Positions 1 through 6,812 of a DNA stretch of 64,000 nucleotides are shown here, piece after piece. How positions within the stretch are numbered: the first letter of the stretch is position 1; each line of letters opens with the position of its first letter. Under the pieces are notes generated by a model. It worked only from the letters and a program-made list of their open reading frames with translations. It was not told the origin of the DNA and made no database searches. Source of the stretch: Oceanithermus desulfurans (GTDB lineage Bacteria; Deinococcota; Deinococci; Deinococcales; Marinithermaceae); NCBI RefSeq assembly GCF_014201675.1, contig NZ_JACHEZ010000008.1, positions 1 to 64,000 on the forward strand. Reading direction: 5' to 3'. A program made the position numbers and the translations under genes.

Positions 1-147
1 GGTTGGGGGGGGGGGGCGCTCTGGCGGGCCCCGCCCGCGGGGCGGGGGCGCGCGGGTCGCGCCCCCCCCCCCCCCCCCCCTCCTTTCCACACACACCCCC
101 CCCCCGGGGGGGGCGGGGGCCCCCGGCCCCCCCCCCCCACGTTCGGG
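1..147. other. Low-complexity G/C homopolymer stretch, probable sequence artefact
   Basis: Runs of G and C up to about 20 nt, plus a short CA repeat, fill this stretch up to the stop codon of the binding-protein gene. No reading frame, hairpin or promoter makes sense here. It looks like a low-quality contig end or collapsed reads rather than biology. Genes that would normally follow the binding protein (the permeases) would lie beyond it and cannot be seen. Confidence 0.75.
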
Positions 148-1854
148 TTACTTCTTGACGAAGACGGTCTCGATGTAGGGGTACTGCCCGACGATCGAGG
201 TGATCTGGTCCTTCGCGAAGAGGCCGCCCAGCTTGTTGAGGCGCGCCGGGTTGTACGCCGGGGCCACGGTGTAGGTGAGGGGCAGGTTCTCGGCGACGAC
301 CTGCTGGAAGCGGACGTAGATCTCGCGGCGCTTCGACTGCTCCAGGGTGGTCGCCCCCTGCTTCATCAGCTTGTCGATGAGGATCTCGAACGACTGGAAG
401 TCGGGGCCGTAGTTCCACATGTGCAGCGGCCCGTCGAGCTCCCAAACGTTGCGGCTGAAGGCGGGCTCAATGCCGCCGGTCAGACCGATGAGGATCGCGT
501 CGAAGTCGCGAGTGTTGAGGATCTGGCGCACCAGCTCGTTGAAGGCGATCGGGGCGTACTTGACGTTCACGCCGATCTTCTTGGCGTCTTCGGTGAAGAG
601 CTGGGCGATCTTCTCACGCACGTTATTGCCCTGGTTGGTGGAGAGGCGGAACTCGAGCGGCCGCCCCGAGGCGTCCACCAGCACGCCCTGGGCGTTCTTG
701 TTGCGGAAGCCGATCTCGGCCAGCAGCTGCGCGGCCTTCTCGGGGTTGTACTCGAACTTGGCGACGTCGTCGGTGAAGAACTGCTTCACCGGGATCGAGA
801 TCGGGCTCCACTGGGGCTTACCCAGGCCGCCGAGGGCGAGCTCGATCATCGAGTCCTTGTCCATCAGGTGGGCGATCGCCTGACGGAACTTCTTGTTGCG
901 GAAGAGCTGGGCCTTCCAGGGATCGTCGCTGTTCCAGTTGAAGAAGATGAAGTTGGTGCCGGTGGTGACGTCGGCGTTGGGGAAGATGGTGGCGTCGAGC
1001 TTGCCCGAGTCGATGCGCTCGATGATCTGGGCCACCTGGTCGGCGTTCGAGGCCGCGAAGAGGTCGAGCTCACCGGCCAGGAACTTGGCCAGCGCCGCGT
1101 TGAGGTCGCCTACGGTGGTGATGATGTAGCGGTCGAGGTAGGGCAGCGGGTTGCCCTTCTCGTCCACGCCCCAGAAGTTGGGGTTCTTCTTGAGGACGAC
1201 GCGCTCACCCTGGACGAACTGGTCGAGCATGAAGGGGCCGCCGGAGACGATCTTGGCGGGGTCGGTGCCCACGTCCCACATCTCCGTGACCTTGCCTTCC
1301 TGGTAGGCCTTTTCGAAGACGTGCTTGGGCACGATGTACCAGCCCTGGATCAGCGCCGGGGCGTAGGGCTTGGGGAAGTCCGCCTGAACGGTGTAGTCGT
1401 CGATCTTGGTCCAGACGATCGGCGAGCCGTCGATCTCGAAGCTCTTGATCGAGTTCGAGCCCACGTCGGGGTCGGCGTGCACCTTGGCGCTGAAGATCAC
1501 GTCGTCCGCGGTGATGGGCTGGCCGTCCGACCACTTGGCGCCCTCACGCAGGTGGAAGACGATGGTGAGGCCGTTGTTCTTGACCTCCCAGCTCTTGGCC
1601 AGCAGGCCTTCGGGCTCGAGGGTGTAGGGGTCGTAGCCCGTCAGCGAAGGGAGCATGAGGCCGATCACGTCGGTCGAGGACGTTTCCTTGGCCACGAAGG
1701 GGTTGAAGGTCTTGGGGTCGGAGGTCGACCAGTCGCGGAAGTCTCCGCCGAACACCGGCGTCTCGTCCGCGTTCGGCGCCTTGAACACTTTGGGCTGGGC
1801 CAGGGCCAACGCCCCCAGAGCCAGCACGACCAAGATCCAAATAGGTTTCCTCAT
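148..1854 (-). CDS. ABC transporter substrate-binding protein, family 5 (peptide/oligopeptide type)
   Basis: Extracytoplasmic solute receptor of 568 aa, the usual size for the DppA/OppA family. An N-terminal signal peptide (MRKPIWILVVLALGALALAQ) is visible, with cleavage probably after ALAQ. The body carries family features: an LxPSLTGYDPYTLEPEGLLAKSW segment near residue 68 and a segment on drug-like 'WSDGQPITADDV' near residue 108. The ligand cannot be told from sequence; di/oligopeptides are usual and some homologues bind sugars. The start has a strong GAGGAGGT site and an upstream promoter (1927-1956). It is followed only by low-quality sequence, so permease partners are not visible. Confidence 0.9.
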   Translation of the reverse strand: MRKPIWILVVLALGALALAQPKVFKAPNADETPVFGGDFRDWSTSDPKTFNPFVAKETSSTDVIGLMLPSLTGYDPYTLEPEGLLAKSWEVKNNGLTIVFHLREGAKWSDGQPITADDVIFSAKVHADPDVGSNSIKSFEIDGSPIVWTKIDDYTVQADFPKPYAPALIQGWYIVPKHVFEKAYQEGKVTEMWDVGTDPAKIVSGGPFMLDQFVQGERVVLKKNPNFWGVDEKGNPLPYLDRYIITTVGDLNAALAKFLAGELDLFAASNADQVAQIIERIDSGKLDATIFPNADVTTGTNFIFFNWNSDDPWKAQLFRNKKFRQAIAHLMDKDSMIELALGGLGKPQWSPISIPVKQFFTDDVAKFEYNPEKAAQLLAEIGFRNKNAQGVLVDASGRPLEFRLSTNQGNNVREKIAQLFTEDAKKIGVNVKYAPIAFNELVRQILNTRDFDAILIGLTGGIEPAFSRNVWELDGPLHMWNYGPDFQSFEILIDKLMKQGATTLEQSKRREIYVRFQQVVAENLPLTYTVAPAYNPARLNKLGGLFAKDQITSIVGQYPYIETVFVKK

Positions 1855-1926
1855 TTAGATACCTCCTCTTTCGTGACCCAGTCCGCCTTCGGCGATTGGC
1901 TATCCAGCGGATTTGGGCTTAGTCGC

Positions 1927-1956
1927 ACGTTACCCGTTAGGCAAGGGCCCTGTCAA
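1927..1956 (-). promoter_or_regulatory. Promoter of the substrate-binding-protein gene
   Basis: Reading leftward, TTGACA (1951-1956) is followed 18 nt later by TAACGT (1927-1932), about 70 nt before the ATG. The -35 is a perfect consensus and the -10 is a moderate match. A 10-bp palindrome ATTCATGAAT lies just upstream. Confidence 0.55.
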
Positions 1957-2000
1957 GAATGTACCGCGTATAAAATTCATGAATATCCCGATCACTAAAC

Positions 2001-2025
2001 GAAAAAGCGGGGCTCGAGGCCCCGC
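2001..2025 (-). terminator. Rho-independent terminator after secG
   Basis: On the minus strand a 7-bp GC stem (arms 2007-2013 and 2019-2025, loop of 5) is followed directly by a run of five T (2002-2006). It lies 19 nt beyond the secG stop, so it ends the tRNA-Leu/secG transcript. Confidence 0.8.
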
Positions 2026-2043
2026 CGTGGTCTGCGGCCATGG

Positions 2044-2274
2044 TTAACGGGGAATCTTGCTGATGATGACCGAGAGCACGAGGAAGGCCGCGCCCAGCCA
2101 GATCGTCACCCGGTACAGCCCTCCGGTCACGCCCCGGGCGGCGAACAGGTCGGTGGCCCCGCCACCCAGGATGTCGCCCCCACCCTGCTTGGGCTCCTGG
2201 AGGAGCACCACCCAGACCAGCCCCGCCGCGATGGCGAGGTAAATCAGAATCAACAGCGTGTACAAGATGCCCAT
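2044..2274 (-). CDS. secG: Preprotein translocase subunit SecG
   Basis: Small membrane subunit that assists SecYE during protein export. The 76-aa product has two hydrophobic helices (about residues 3-24 and 53-72) joined by the conserved polar loop LLQEPKQGGGDILGGGATDLF, which is diagnostic of SecG. The start has a GAGGAGGAC site. It lies directly downstream of tRNA-Leu (19 nt gap) and before a terminator, so both are probably made from one transcript. In E. coli secG also sits next to a leucine tRNA gene. Confidence 0.93.
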   Translation of the reverse strand: MGILYTLLILIYLAIAAGLVWVVLLQEPKQGGGDILGGGATDLFAARGVTGGLYRVTIWLGAAFLVLSVIISKIPR

Positions 2275-2293
2275 TTCGTCCTCCTCGTACCTC

Positions 2294-2380
2294 TGGTGCC
2301 GGGAGCGGGACTCGAACCCGCACGGCCTCGCGGCCGGTAGATTTTGAGTCTACTGCGTCTACCAGTTCCGCCATCCCGGC
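2294..2380 (-). tRNA. tRNA-Leu (anticodon CAA)
   Basis: An 87-nt class II tRNA with a seven-pair acceptor stem (5' GCCGGGA), D arm, anticodon stem GTAGA/TCTAC around the loop CTCAAAA (anticodon CAA, reading UUG), a long variable arm, the T loop GGTTCGAGTCC, and an encoded 3' CCA. The variable arm and anticodon identify it as leucine. Confidence 0.95.
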
Positions 2381-2395
2381 GCGCGTCCGCCCTTT

Positions 2396-2425
2396 ACTAT
2401 AGGCGGCTGCGCGGGGGGGCGTCAA
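2396..2425 (-). promoter_or_regulatory. Promoter of tRNA-Leu/secG
   Basis: Reading leftward, TTGACG (2420-2425), an 18-nt GC-rich spacer, and TATAGT (2396-2401) precede the tRNA 5' end by 15 nt. No other promoter is seen before secG. Confidence 0.6.
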
Positions 2426-2439
2426 CAAAAAGGCGGCTG

Positions 2440-3564
2440 CTACAGGGGATCGAGCTCCAGCTCGATCTCTTCGCGGTCGTCCGGCAGGATCAGCAGACGT
2501 TCCCGGGCCGCCTCGCGACCGGGAGCCAGCGCGACCAGCTCGTGCCAGCCCTCCGTCACCGCAAAGGTGCGCGTCGCCCCGCGGGCGATCCGCCCCAGCG
2601 GCATCCCGTCGAGGAAGAGCTCGGCCTCGACGTTCACGGTCACCGATAGCGTCGCCGCGGCCCGCTCCAGCAGGGCCGTCGTCCCCGCCGCCTGCGGCCC
2701 GGGGGCGACGGTGAGGTAACGCCCCCAGACCTGGAAGCCAGGCATCTCCAGGCGCAGCGCGTGCCGCCCGGGCGCCGGCTCGAGCCGGCAGGGGGCGGTG
2801 CAGGCGTAGCGGTCGTCGAGGTAGACCCAGGCGCCCTCCGGACGCGAGGCCACGTCGAAGCGAACCCGCTCCCCGGCCACGGGAGCCGGGAGGCGCAGCT
2901 CGAGCCTCGTCCGCTCGCCCCGCGCCAGCGAGAGCTGCTGCTCCTGCGTGAACCCCGGGCCCTCGAGGCGCAGACGGCGCCGGCCCGGGGCCACCTCGGC
3001 GCTCAACGGGGTGAGGCCCAGCCGCACGCCGTCGAGCCAGACCGCAAGCCCCGCTGGCTCGCTGCGAACCTCCAGGAAGGCCTGGGCGCTCTGGCGCACG
3101 CGGTAGCCGCAAGCGGCGGCCCGCCAGGCGTCGCGGTCCAGGTGCTCGAGCACCGCGCGCAGCTCCGACGCGGTCGTCCGCGGCGCCAGCGCCAGGGGCA
3201 CGCGCGCGGCCAGCAGGTAGAGGACGCCGCGTTCCTCGCGGGCGTCAGCGACGTAGCGGACCCCGCCGTCCGCGGGGAAGCGGCGCACCTCGCCCGCGGC
3301 CAGACGCACGGACCCCGAGCCCGCCGCGGGGACCAGGCGTCGCAGGTCCGCGGCGTCACGCGCGTCGAAGACGTAGACGAAGGCGTCGTCGGCGACGCCC
3401 ACGCGGAAGCTTACCGGCGCCCCCGCCTCCAGGGCGCGGCCGCAGCCGCCCTCCAGCTCGATCCAGGCCCCGTCCGCGCCGTCCACCCCCGGCAGCCAAC
3501 CGGGCGCCGCGCCCGCCAGGGCCAGCAGGAAGACCCCAACCACCCGGCCCGCCTCACCCCGCAC
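2440..3564 (-). CDS. Secreted DUF4384/PEGA-repeat protein
   Basis: 374 aa starting at a GTG that overlaps the upstream HAD gene by 11 nt. This start gives a signal peptide (RVVGVFLLALAGAAPG); codons upstream in the same frame look like shadow sequence. A DUF4384-like domain follows at about residues 35-95 (segment FVYVFDARDAADLRRLVPAAG). After that come three PEGA-type repeats of about 70 aa, each with a WLDG/YLDD/FLDG strand and a PGRxxLRLExPGF motif. Such proteins are surface or periplasmic and often accompany signalling or proteolytic systems. The precise role is unknown. Last gene of the MBL-HAD-PEGA operon. Confidence 0.7.
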   Translation of the reverse strand: MRGEAGRVVGVFLLALAGAAPGWLPGVDGADGAWIELEGGCGRALEAGAPVSFRVGVADDAFVYVFDARDAADLRRLVPAAGSGSVRLAAGEVRRFPADGGVRYVADAREERGVLYLLAARVPLALAPRTTASELRAVLEHLDRDAWRAAACGYRVRQSAQAFLEVRSEPAGLAVWLDGVRLGLTPLSAEVAPGRRRLRLEGPGFTQEQQLSLARGERTRLELRLPAPVAGERVRFDVASRPEGAWVYLDDRYACTAPCRLEPAPGRHALRLEMPGFQVWGRYLTVAPGPQAAGTTALLERAAATLSVTVNVEAELFLDGMPLGRIARGATRTFAVTEGWHELVALAPGREAARERLLILPDDREEIELELDPL

Positions 3565-4222
3565 CCCCCAGGACGCGCCAGCCGCGCTCACGCGCCCGCC
3601 GCACCAGCACTCGGTCGGGGTAGACGGCCACGGCCTCGCGCGCCAGCTCCAGCAGCGGCAGGTCGCTTGCGGTGTCGCCGTAGGCGCGGTCGGGCGCGCG
3701 CCCGCCCAGGTGCTCCCGCACCCGCCGGGCCTTGACCGCGGCCACGTTGACCTCGCCCGCGGGGTTCTGCGGACAAACCCCGTCCACGCAGACGAAGGGC
3801 GTGCCCAGCGCCTCCACCTCCGGGCCCAGGCGCCGGGCGAACGCTTCCAGCACCGGCTGGTAGGTGCCCGAGGCGAGGACGACCCGCACCCCGCGCTCCA
3901 GCCCGGCGCGCAGCTCGGCGAGCACGTCCTCGCGCCGCTGCGGCCAAAGTTCGTGCTCCGCGACCCAACCGGCCATGACCTCGACTTCGCCTGCGGAGGC
4001 GCCCGCGAACAGGCCCGCGAGGTCACGCATCCACTTGTTCTGGTAGCGCCGCTTGTCGATCAGGCCCGCCTTGGCGAGGAGCGCCCCCGGCAGGTGGGCG
4101 AGGAAGAAGCGCCGGTAGGCGGCGCGGCGGCCGTTTTGCTCGAGCCAGCGCCCCACGCCCTGCCAGGTCTCCCCCGCGGTCAGGGTGCCCTCGACGTCGA
4201 AGACCCAGACCTCCTCAGGCAC
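3554..4222 (-). CDS. HAD-family phosphatase, subclass IB (SerB-like)
   Basis: 222 aa. HAD motif I is DVEGTLT (nucleophile D9), motif II the Ser in LASGTY (S118), and motif IV GDTASD (D183, D187), the pattern of phosphoserine-phosphatase-like IB enzymes with a helical cap between. The usual second aspartate of DxDGT is Glu here (E11), an odd substitution at the acid/base position. Starts with GTG and overlaps the MBL gene by 8 nt; its own end overlaps the PEGA gene. Substrate unknown. Confidence 0.8.
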   Translation of the reverse strand: MPEEVWVFDVEGTLTAGETWQGVGRWLEQNGRRAAYRRFFLAHLPGALLAKAGLIDKRRYQNKWMRDLAGLFAGASAGEVEVMAGWVAEHELWPQRREDVLAELRAGLERGVRVVLASGTYQPVLEAFARRLGPEVEALGTPFVCVDGVCPQNPAGEVNVAAVKARRVREHLGGRAPDRAYGDTASDLPLLELAREAVAVYPDRVLVRRARERGWRVLGGAG

Positions 4223-5117
4223 CGGCGGCCCTTTCGGGATGAACCTTGCGCCAGTAGCGCACCAAACCCGGCACGCTCATCCAGGCGGGGTCGGCGATCT
4301 CGTACTCGGCCAGCGTCTCTTCGTCCAGCCCCGCCGAGCGCAGCTCGTCGGCCACCAGCTCTTCGAACCGCGGGATCATCGCGTCCTCGTCCAGGCCCTC
4401 GCGCAGCCAGCCGAGCACCCGCTCGGCCCAGCGGAACATGCGGTCCTCGAGGTCGTCCAGGTGCGCGGCCACGTCCGGGTAGGCGCCGAAGTGGGTGGGG
4501 CGGATCTCCGTCGCCCCGAGGCCGCGCAAGCGGTCGAGCGAGGCCTTCCAGCGCTCCAGGTGGATCTCCGGGGGTGGAAACGGCGGCACCACCGGCCCCC
4601 CACCGATGCGCACCCCGCCGACGTCGCCCGAGAAGATCACGCCGCCCAAAACCCAGGCGTGATGGTGGCCCGCGTGGCCCGGGGTGTCCACGGCGAGAAA
4701 GCGGGAGGTGCCCACGGCCACCTCTTCACCGTCCTCCACGGCGCGCACGCGGCCCGGGGGAACCGGCCCCGGACGCCCCCAAAGGGCCTCCATCTGCGCC
4801 CCGTAGATGCGGCTCGCGCTCTCCCAGAGGCGCGAAGGGTCGACCAGGTGGGGCGCGCCCCGTGGGTGGACGTAAACGACCGGGGCGCCTTCTTCCACGA
4901 GCCGCCAGGCGGCCCCGGCGTGGTCGAGGTGGATGTGGCTCACGAAGACCGCGCGCAGGTCGGCAGGCAGGACGCCGTGCTCTGCGAGCGCCTCCTTGAG
5001 GCGCGGGTAGGTCGACTCGGGCCCGGTCTCGACGAGCACGGGTCCGGCGGAGGTCTCCACCAGGTAGGCCGCGATGGTGTGCGGCCGGCCGAACCGCAGG
5101 TCCAGGGTATGGATCAT
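4215..5117 (-). CDS. MBL-fold metallo-hydrolase
   Basis: 300 aa with a full metallo-beta-lactamase metal site: HIHLDH at residues 61-66, a distal His in TPGHAGHHH, Asp in FSGDVGG, and a late His in PTHFG. A C-terminal helical segment follows, as in many glyoxalase-II-like or lactonase-like members. Substrate not predictable. First gene of a three-gene operon; the start is probably leaderless (TAAACT, then AGAGCC, then ATG). Confidence 0.88.
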   Translation of the reverse strand: MIHTLDLRFGRPHTIAAYLVETSAGPVLVETGPESTYPRLKEALAEHGVLPADLRAVFVSHIHLDHAGAAWRLVEEGAPVVYVHPRGAPHLVDPSRLWESASRIYGAQMEALWGRPGPVPPGRVRAVEDGEEVAVGTSRFLAVDTPGHAGHHHAWVLGGVIFSGDVGGVRIGGGPVVPPFPPPEIHLERWKASLDRLRGLGATEIRPTHFGAYPDVAAHLDDLEDRMFRWAERVLGWLREGLDEDAMIPRFEELVADELRSAGLDEETLAEYEIADPAWMSVPGLVRYWRKVHPERAAGA

Positions 5118-5123
5118 GGCTCT

Positions 5124-5129
5124 AGTTTA
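5124..5129 (-). promoter_or_regulatory. -10 box for a leaderless MBL transcript
   Basis: TAAACT followed by six bases and the ATG, with no Shine-Dalgarno. The box fits between the LacI stop codon and the MBL start. Confidence 0.5.
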
Positions 5130-5141
5130 GCGGGACCGGGG

Positions 5142-6185
5142 TCAAAATCCGGTCTGCGTGGAGGAGCGCACCACCAGGCGGGGCTCGAAGCGCTCGTGAC
5201 GCGGCGGCCCCTCCGTGCCCTGCAGGCGCTCGATGAGCATGCGCGCCGCCGCCCGCCCCATCGTCTCCACGGGCTGCTCCAGGGTGGAGAGCCCGCGCGT
5301 GGCGGTCCAGGGCTGGCCGTCGAAGCCGAGGACGCGCACCTCCCGGCCCACCTCGAGCCCCGACCGCTCGGCCGCCTCGACGACGCCCAGCGCCACCACG
5401 TCGGCGGCGGCGAAGACGTTGAAGGGCGGCCGTTGCAGCTCGAGGAAGCGCTGCAGGGCGATCTGCCCCCCTTCGGCCGAGAGCCGCGTCCGGAAGACGT
5501 GGTCTTCGGGCAGGGGCACCCCGGCCTGCGCCAGCGCCTCGCGGAAGCCGCCGATGCGGGCGGAAAAGACGGTGCTCGCAAACGCCCGGTCCAGTTCCTC
5601 CTCGATCTGCACCGCGAAGACCGGACCCCCCAGCGCAAGCAGGTGCTCCGCGGCGAGACGTCCGCCCAGGGCGTTGTCGAGGTAGGCCGAGTCGTAGGCC
5701 TCGCTGCGGGCGTCGACCATGACCACGGGCCGGTCGGTGGGCAGGCGGCCGCCGGGAAAGCGCTCGGCGAGGTCGTAGCTGGCCACGATCAGGCCGTCGG
5801 TGTGGTAGGCCAGCGCCGAGGAACTGAGGAAGCGTTCGAGCCGCTGCTTGGAGAGCAGCGGGAAGAGCGCCAGGTCGTAGCGCTGCTCGCCCAGCTCGGC
5901 CTCGATGCCCTCGAGCAGGCGCAGGTAGAACTCGGTGCCCACGAACGGAAGCAACACCGAGACCGTGTAGCTGCGGCCGCCGGCGATGCGGCGGGCGTGG
6001 GGGTTGGGCACGTAGCCCAGCTCCTCCATGACCGCCTGCACCTTCGCACGGGTCTCGGGCCGCACCGCCGGCGAGTTGTTGATCACCCTGCTCACGGTGC
6101 CGATCCCCACCCCCGCGCGCGCGGCCACGTCGGCGATCGTCGGGGCGTTCCTTCCGTTCTTGGGCGCCTTCGAACCGTTTCCCAC
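5142..6185 (-). CDS. LacI-family transcriptional regulator
   Basis: 347 aa from a GTG. The N-terminal helix-turn-helix (PTIADVAARAGVGIGTVSR, about residues 15-33) and hinge (NPHARRIAGG) are followed by a periplasmic-binding-protein-like ligand domain. GTG at 6185 is preferred because TACACT lies 9 nt upstream; an in-frame ATG at 6233 would add an unlikely Gly/Pro-rich leader and collide with the divergent gene's start codon. It diverges from the PlsY-like gene, so autoregulation or control of that gene is possible, but no operator is evident. Effector unknown, probably a sugar-like ligand. Confidence 0.85.
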   Translation of the reverse strand: MGNGSKAPKNGRNAPTIADVAARAGVGIGTVSRVINNSPAVRPETRAKVQAVMEELGYVPNPHARRIAGGRSYTVSVLLPFVGTEFYLRLLEGIEAELGEQRYDLALFPLLSKQRLERFLSSSALAYHTDGLIVASYDLAERFPGGRLPTDRPVVMVDARSEAYDSAYLDNALGGRLAAEHLLALGGPVFAVQIEEELDRAFASTVFSARIGGFREALAQAGVPLPEDHVFRTRLSAEGGQIALQRFLELQRPPFNVFAAADVVALGVVEAAERSGLEVGREVRVLGFDGQPWTATRGLSTLEQPVETMGRAAARMLIERLQGTEGPPRHERFEPRLVVRSSTQTGF

Positions 6186-6231
6186 CGTAGGTTTAGTGTA
6201 TCCTGGGCCAGGACGCCCGGGGAAGCCCATC

Positions 6232-6810
6232 ATGAACGCCGTCGACCTGCTCTGGATCCTGCTCAGCTACCTCATCGGTTCGATCAGCTGGGGCTTGATC
6301 TTTGGCTTCGCCCACGGCCTCGACCTGCGCCGCCGCGACCTTCCCGGCGGTTCGGGCGTCTTCCGTCAGCTTGGACCCGTCTGGGGCGTACTCACCGCCC
6401 TGCTCGACGCCGCCAAGGGCGCCTTGGTGGCCCTGCTGGCGGCCCAGGCTCCAGGGGGCCTGGCCCCCTGGATGGCGACCGCGGTGGTCGCGGGACACTG
6501 CTGGCCGGTCTACTTCGGCTTCTCGGGGGGCGGCGGGCTCGCGCCCAGCCTGGGTTTCTTCCTCGTTTTCCGCCCTGCGGTTACGCTCGTCGCTCTGGCG
6601 GTGGTGGCGGTGGTGGCGCTCCTCTACTACCCCTGGTGGCGCAGGCGCGGGGGCGTCCTCGGCATCTACCCGATTCCCTTCGCCGCGCTCTTCGGCTACG
6701 CCTACGCGCTCTGGGCGCTGCAAGACGACCGCGAAGGGTTCCGGGCCATGCTCGGGGTCACCGTGGTGGTGCTGGTCCGGGGACTGCGCCTGCTCAAAGG
6801 CCGGCGGTAG
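6232..6810 (+). CDS. PlsY-like membrane acyltransferase homologue (divergent)
   Basis: 192 aa, about the size of PlsY glycerol-3-phosphate acyltransferase, with five to six membrane helices. Family-like pieces are visible: SYLIGSISWG at the N-terminus, LLDAAKGALVALL near residue 60, and AGHCWPVYFGFSGGGGLAPSLG near residue 90. The normal SGNxGATN motif is replaced by GGSGVFRQLG, and GGKGVAT reads GGGGLAP. It may be a paralogue with changed substrate or lost activity. The ABC-F gene follows after 2 nt. Confidence 0.7.
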   Translation: MNAVDLLWILLSYLIGSISWGLIFGFAHGLDLRRRDLPGGSGVFRQLGPVWGVLTALLDAAKGALVALLAAQAPGGLAPWMATAVVAGHCWPVYFGFSGGGGLAPSLGFFLVFRPAVTLVALAVVAVVALLYYPWWRRRGGVLGIYPIPFAALFGYAYALWALQDDREGFRAMLGVTVVVLVRGLRLLKGRR

Positions 6811-6812
6811 CC

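Noticed and set aside
1-147. G-quadruplex or regulatory element
   Set aside because: Runs are too long and irregular and are better explained as an artefact.
421-1998. Long open frame on the + strand across the binding-protein gene
   Set aside because: Composition is Glu/Leu/Gly/Val repeats typical of the antisense of a GC-rich gene; no family motif, and the minus-strand gene is certain.
1937-3112. Open frame covering the tRNA and secG region
   Set aside because: It contains the translated tRNA and secG antiphase; both are real in other frames.
6186-6233. ATG at 6233 as start of LacI
   Set aside because: It would add a Gly/Pro-rich leader, overlap the divergent start codon and lack any promoter; GTG 6185 has TACACT upstream.
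4185-6812. Upstream extension of the ABC-F frame (about 870 codons)
   Set aside because: It runs antisense through the MBL and LacI genes; the ATG at 6813 follows the PlsY-like stop by 2 nt and begins a normal ABC-F protein.
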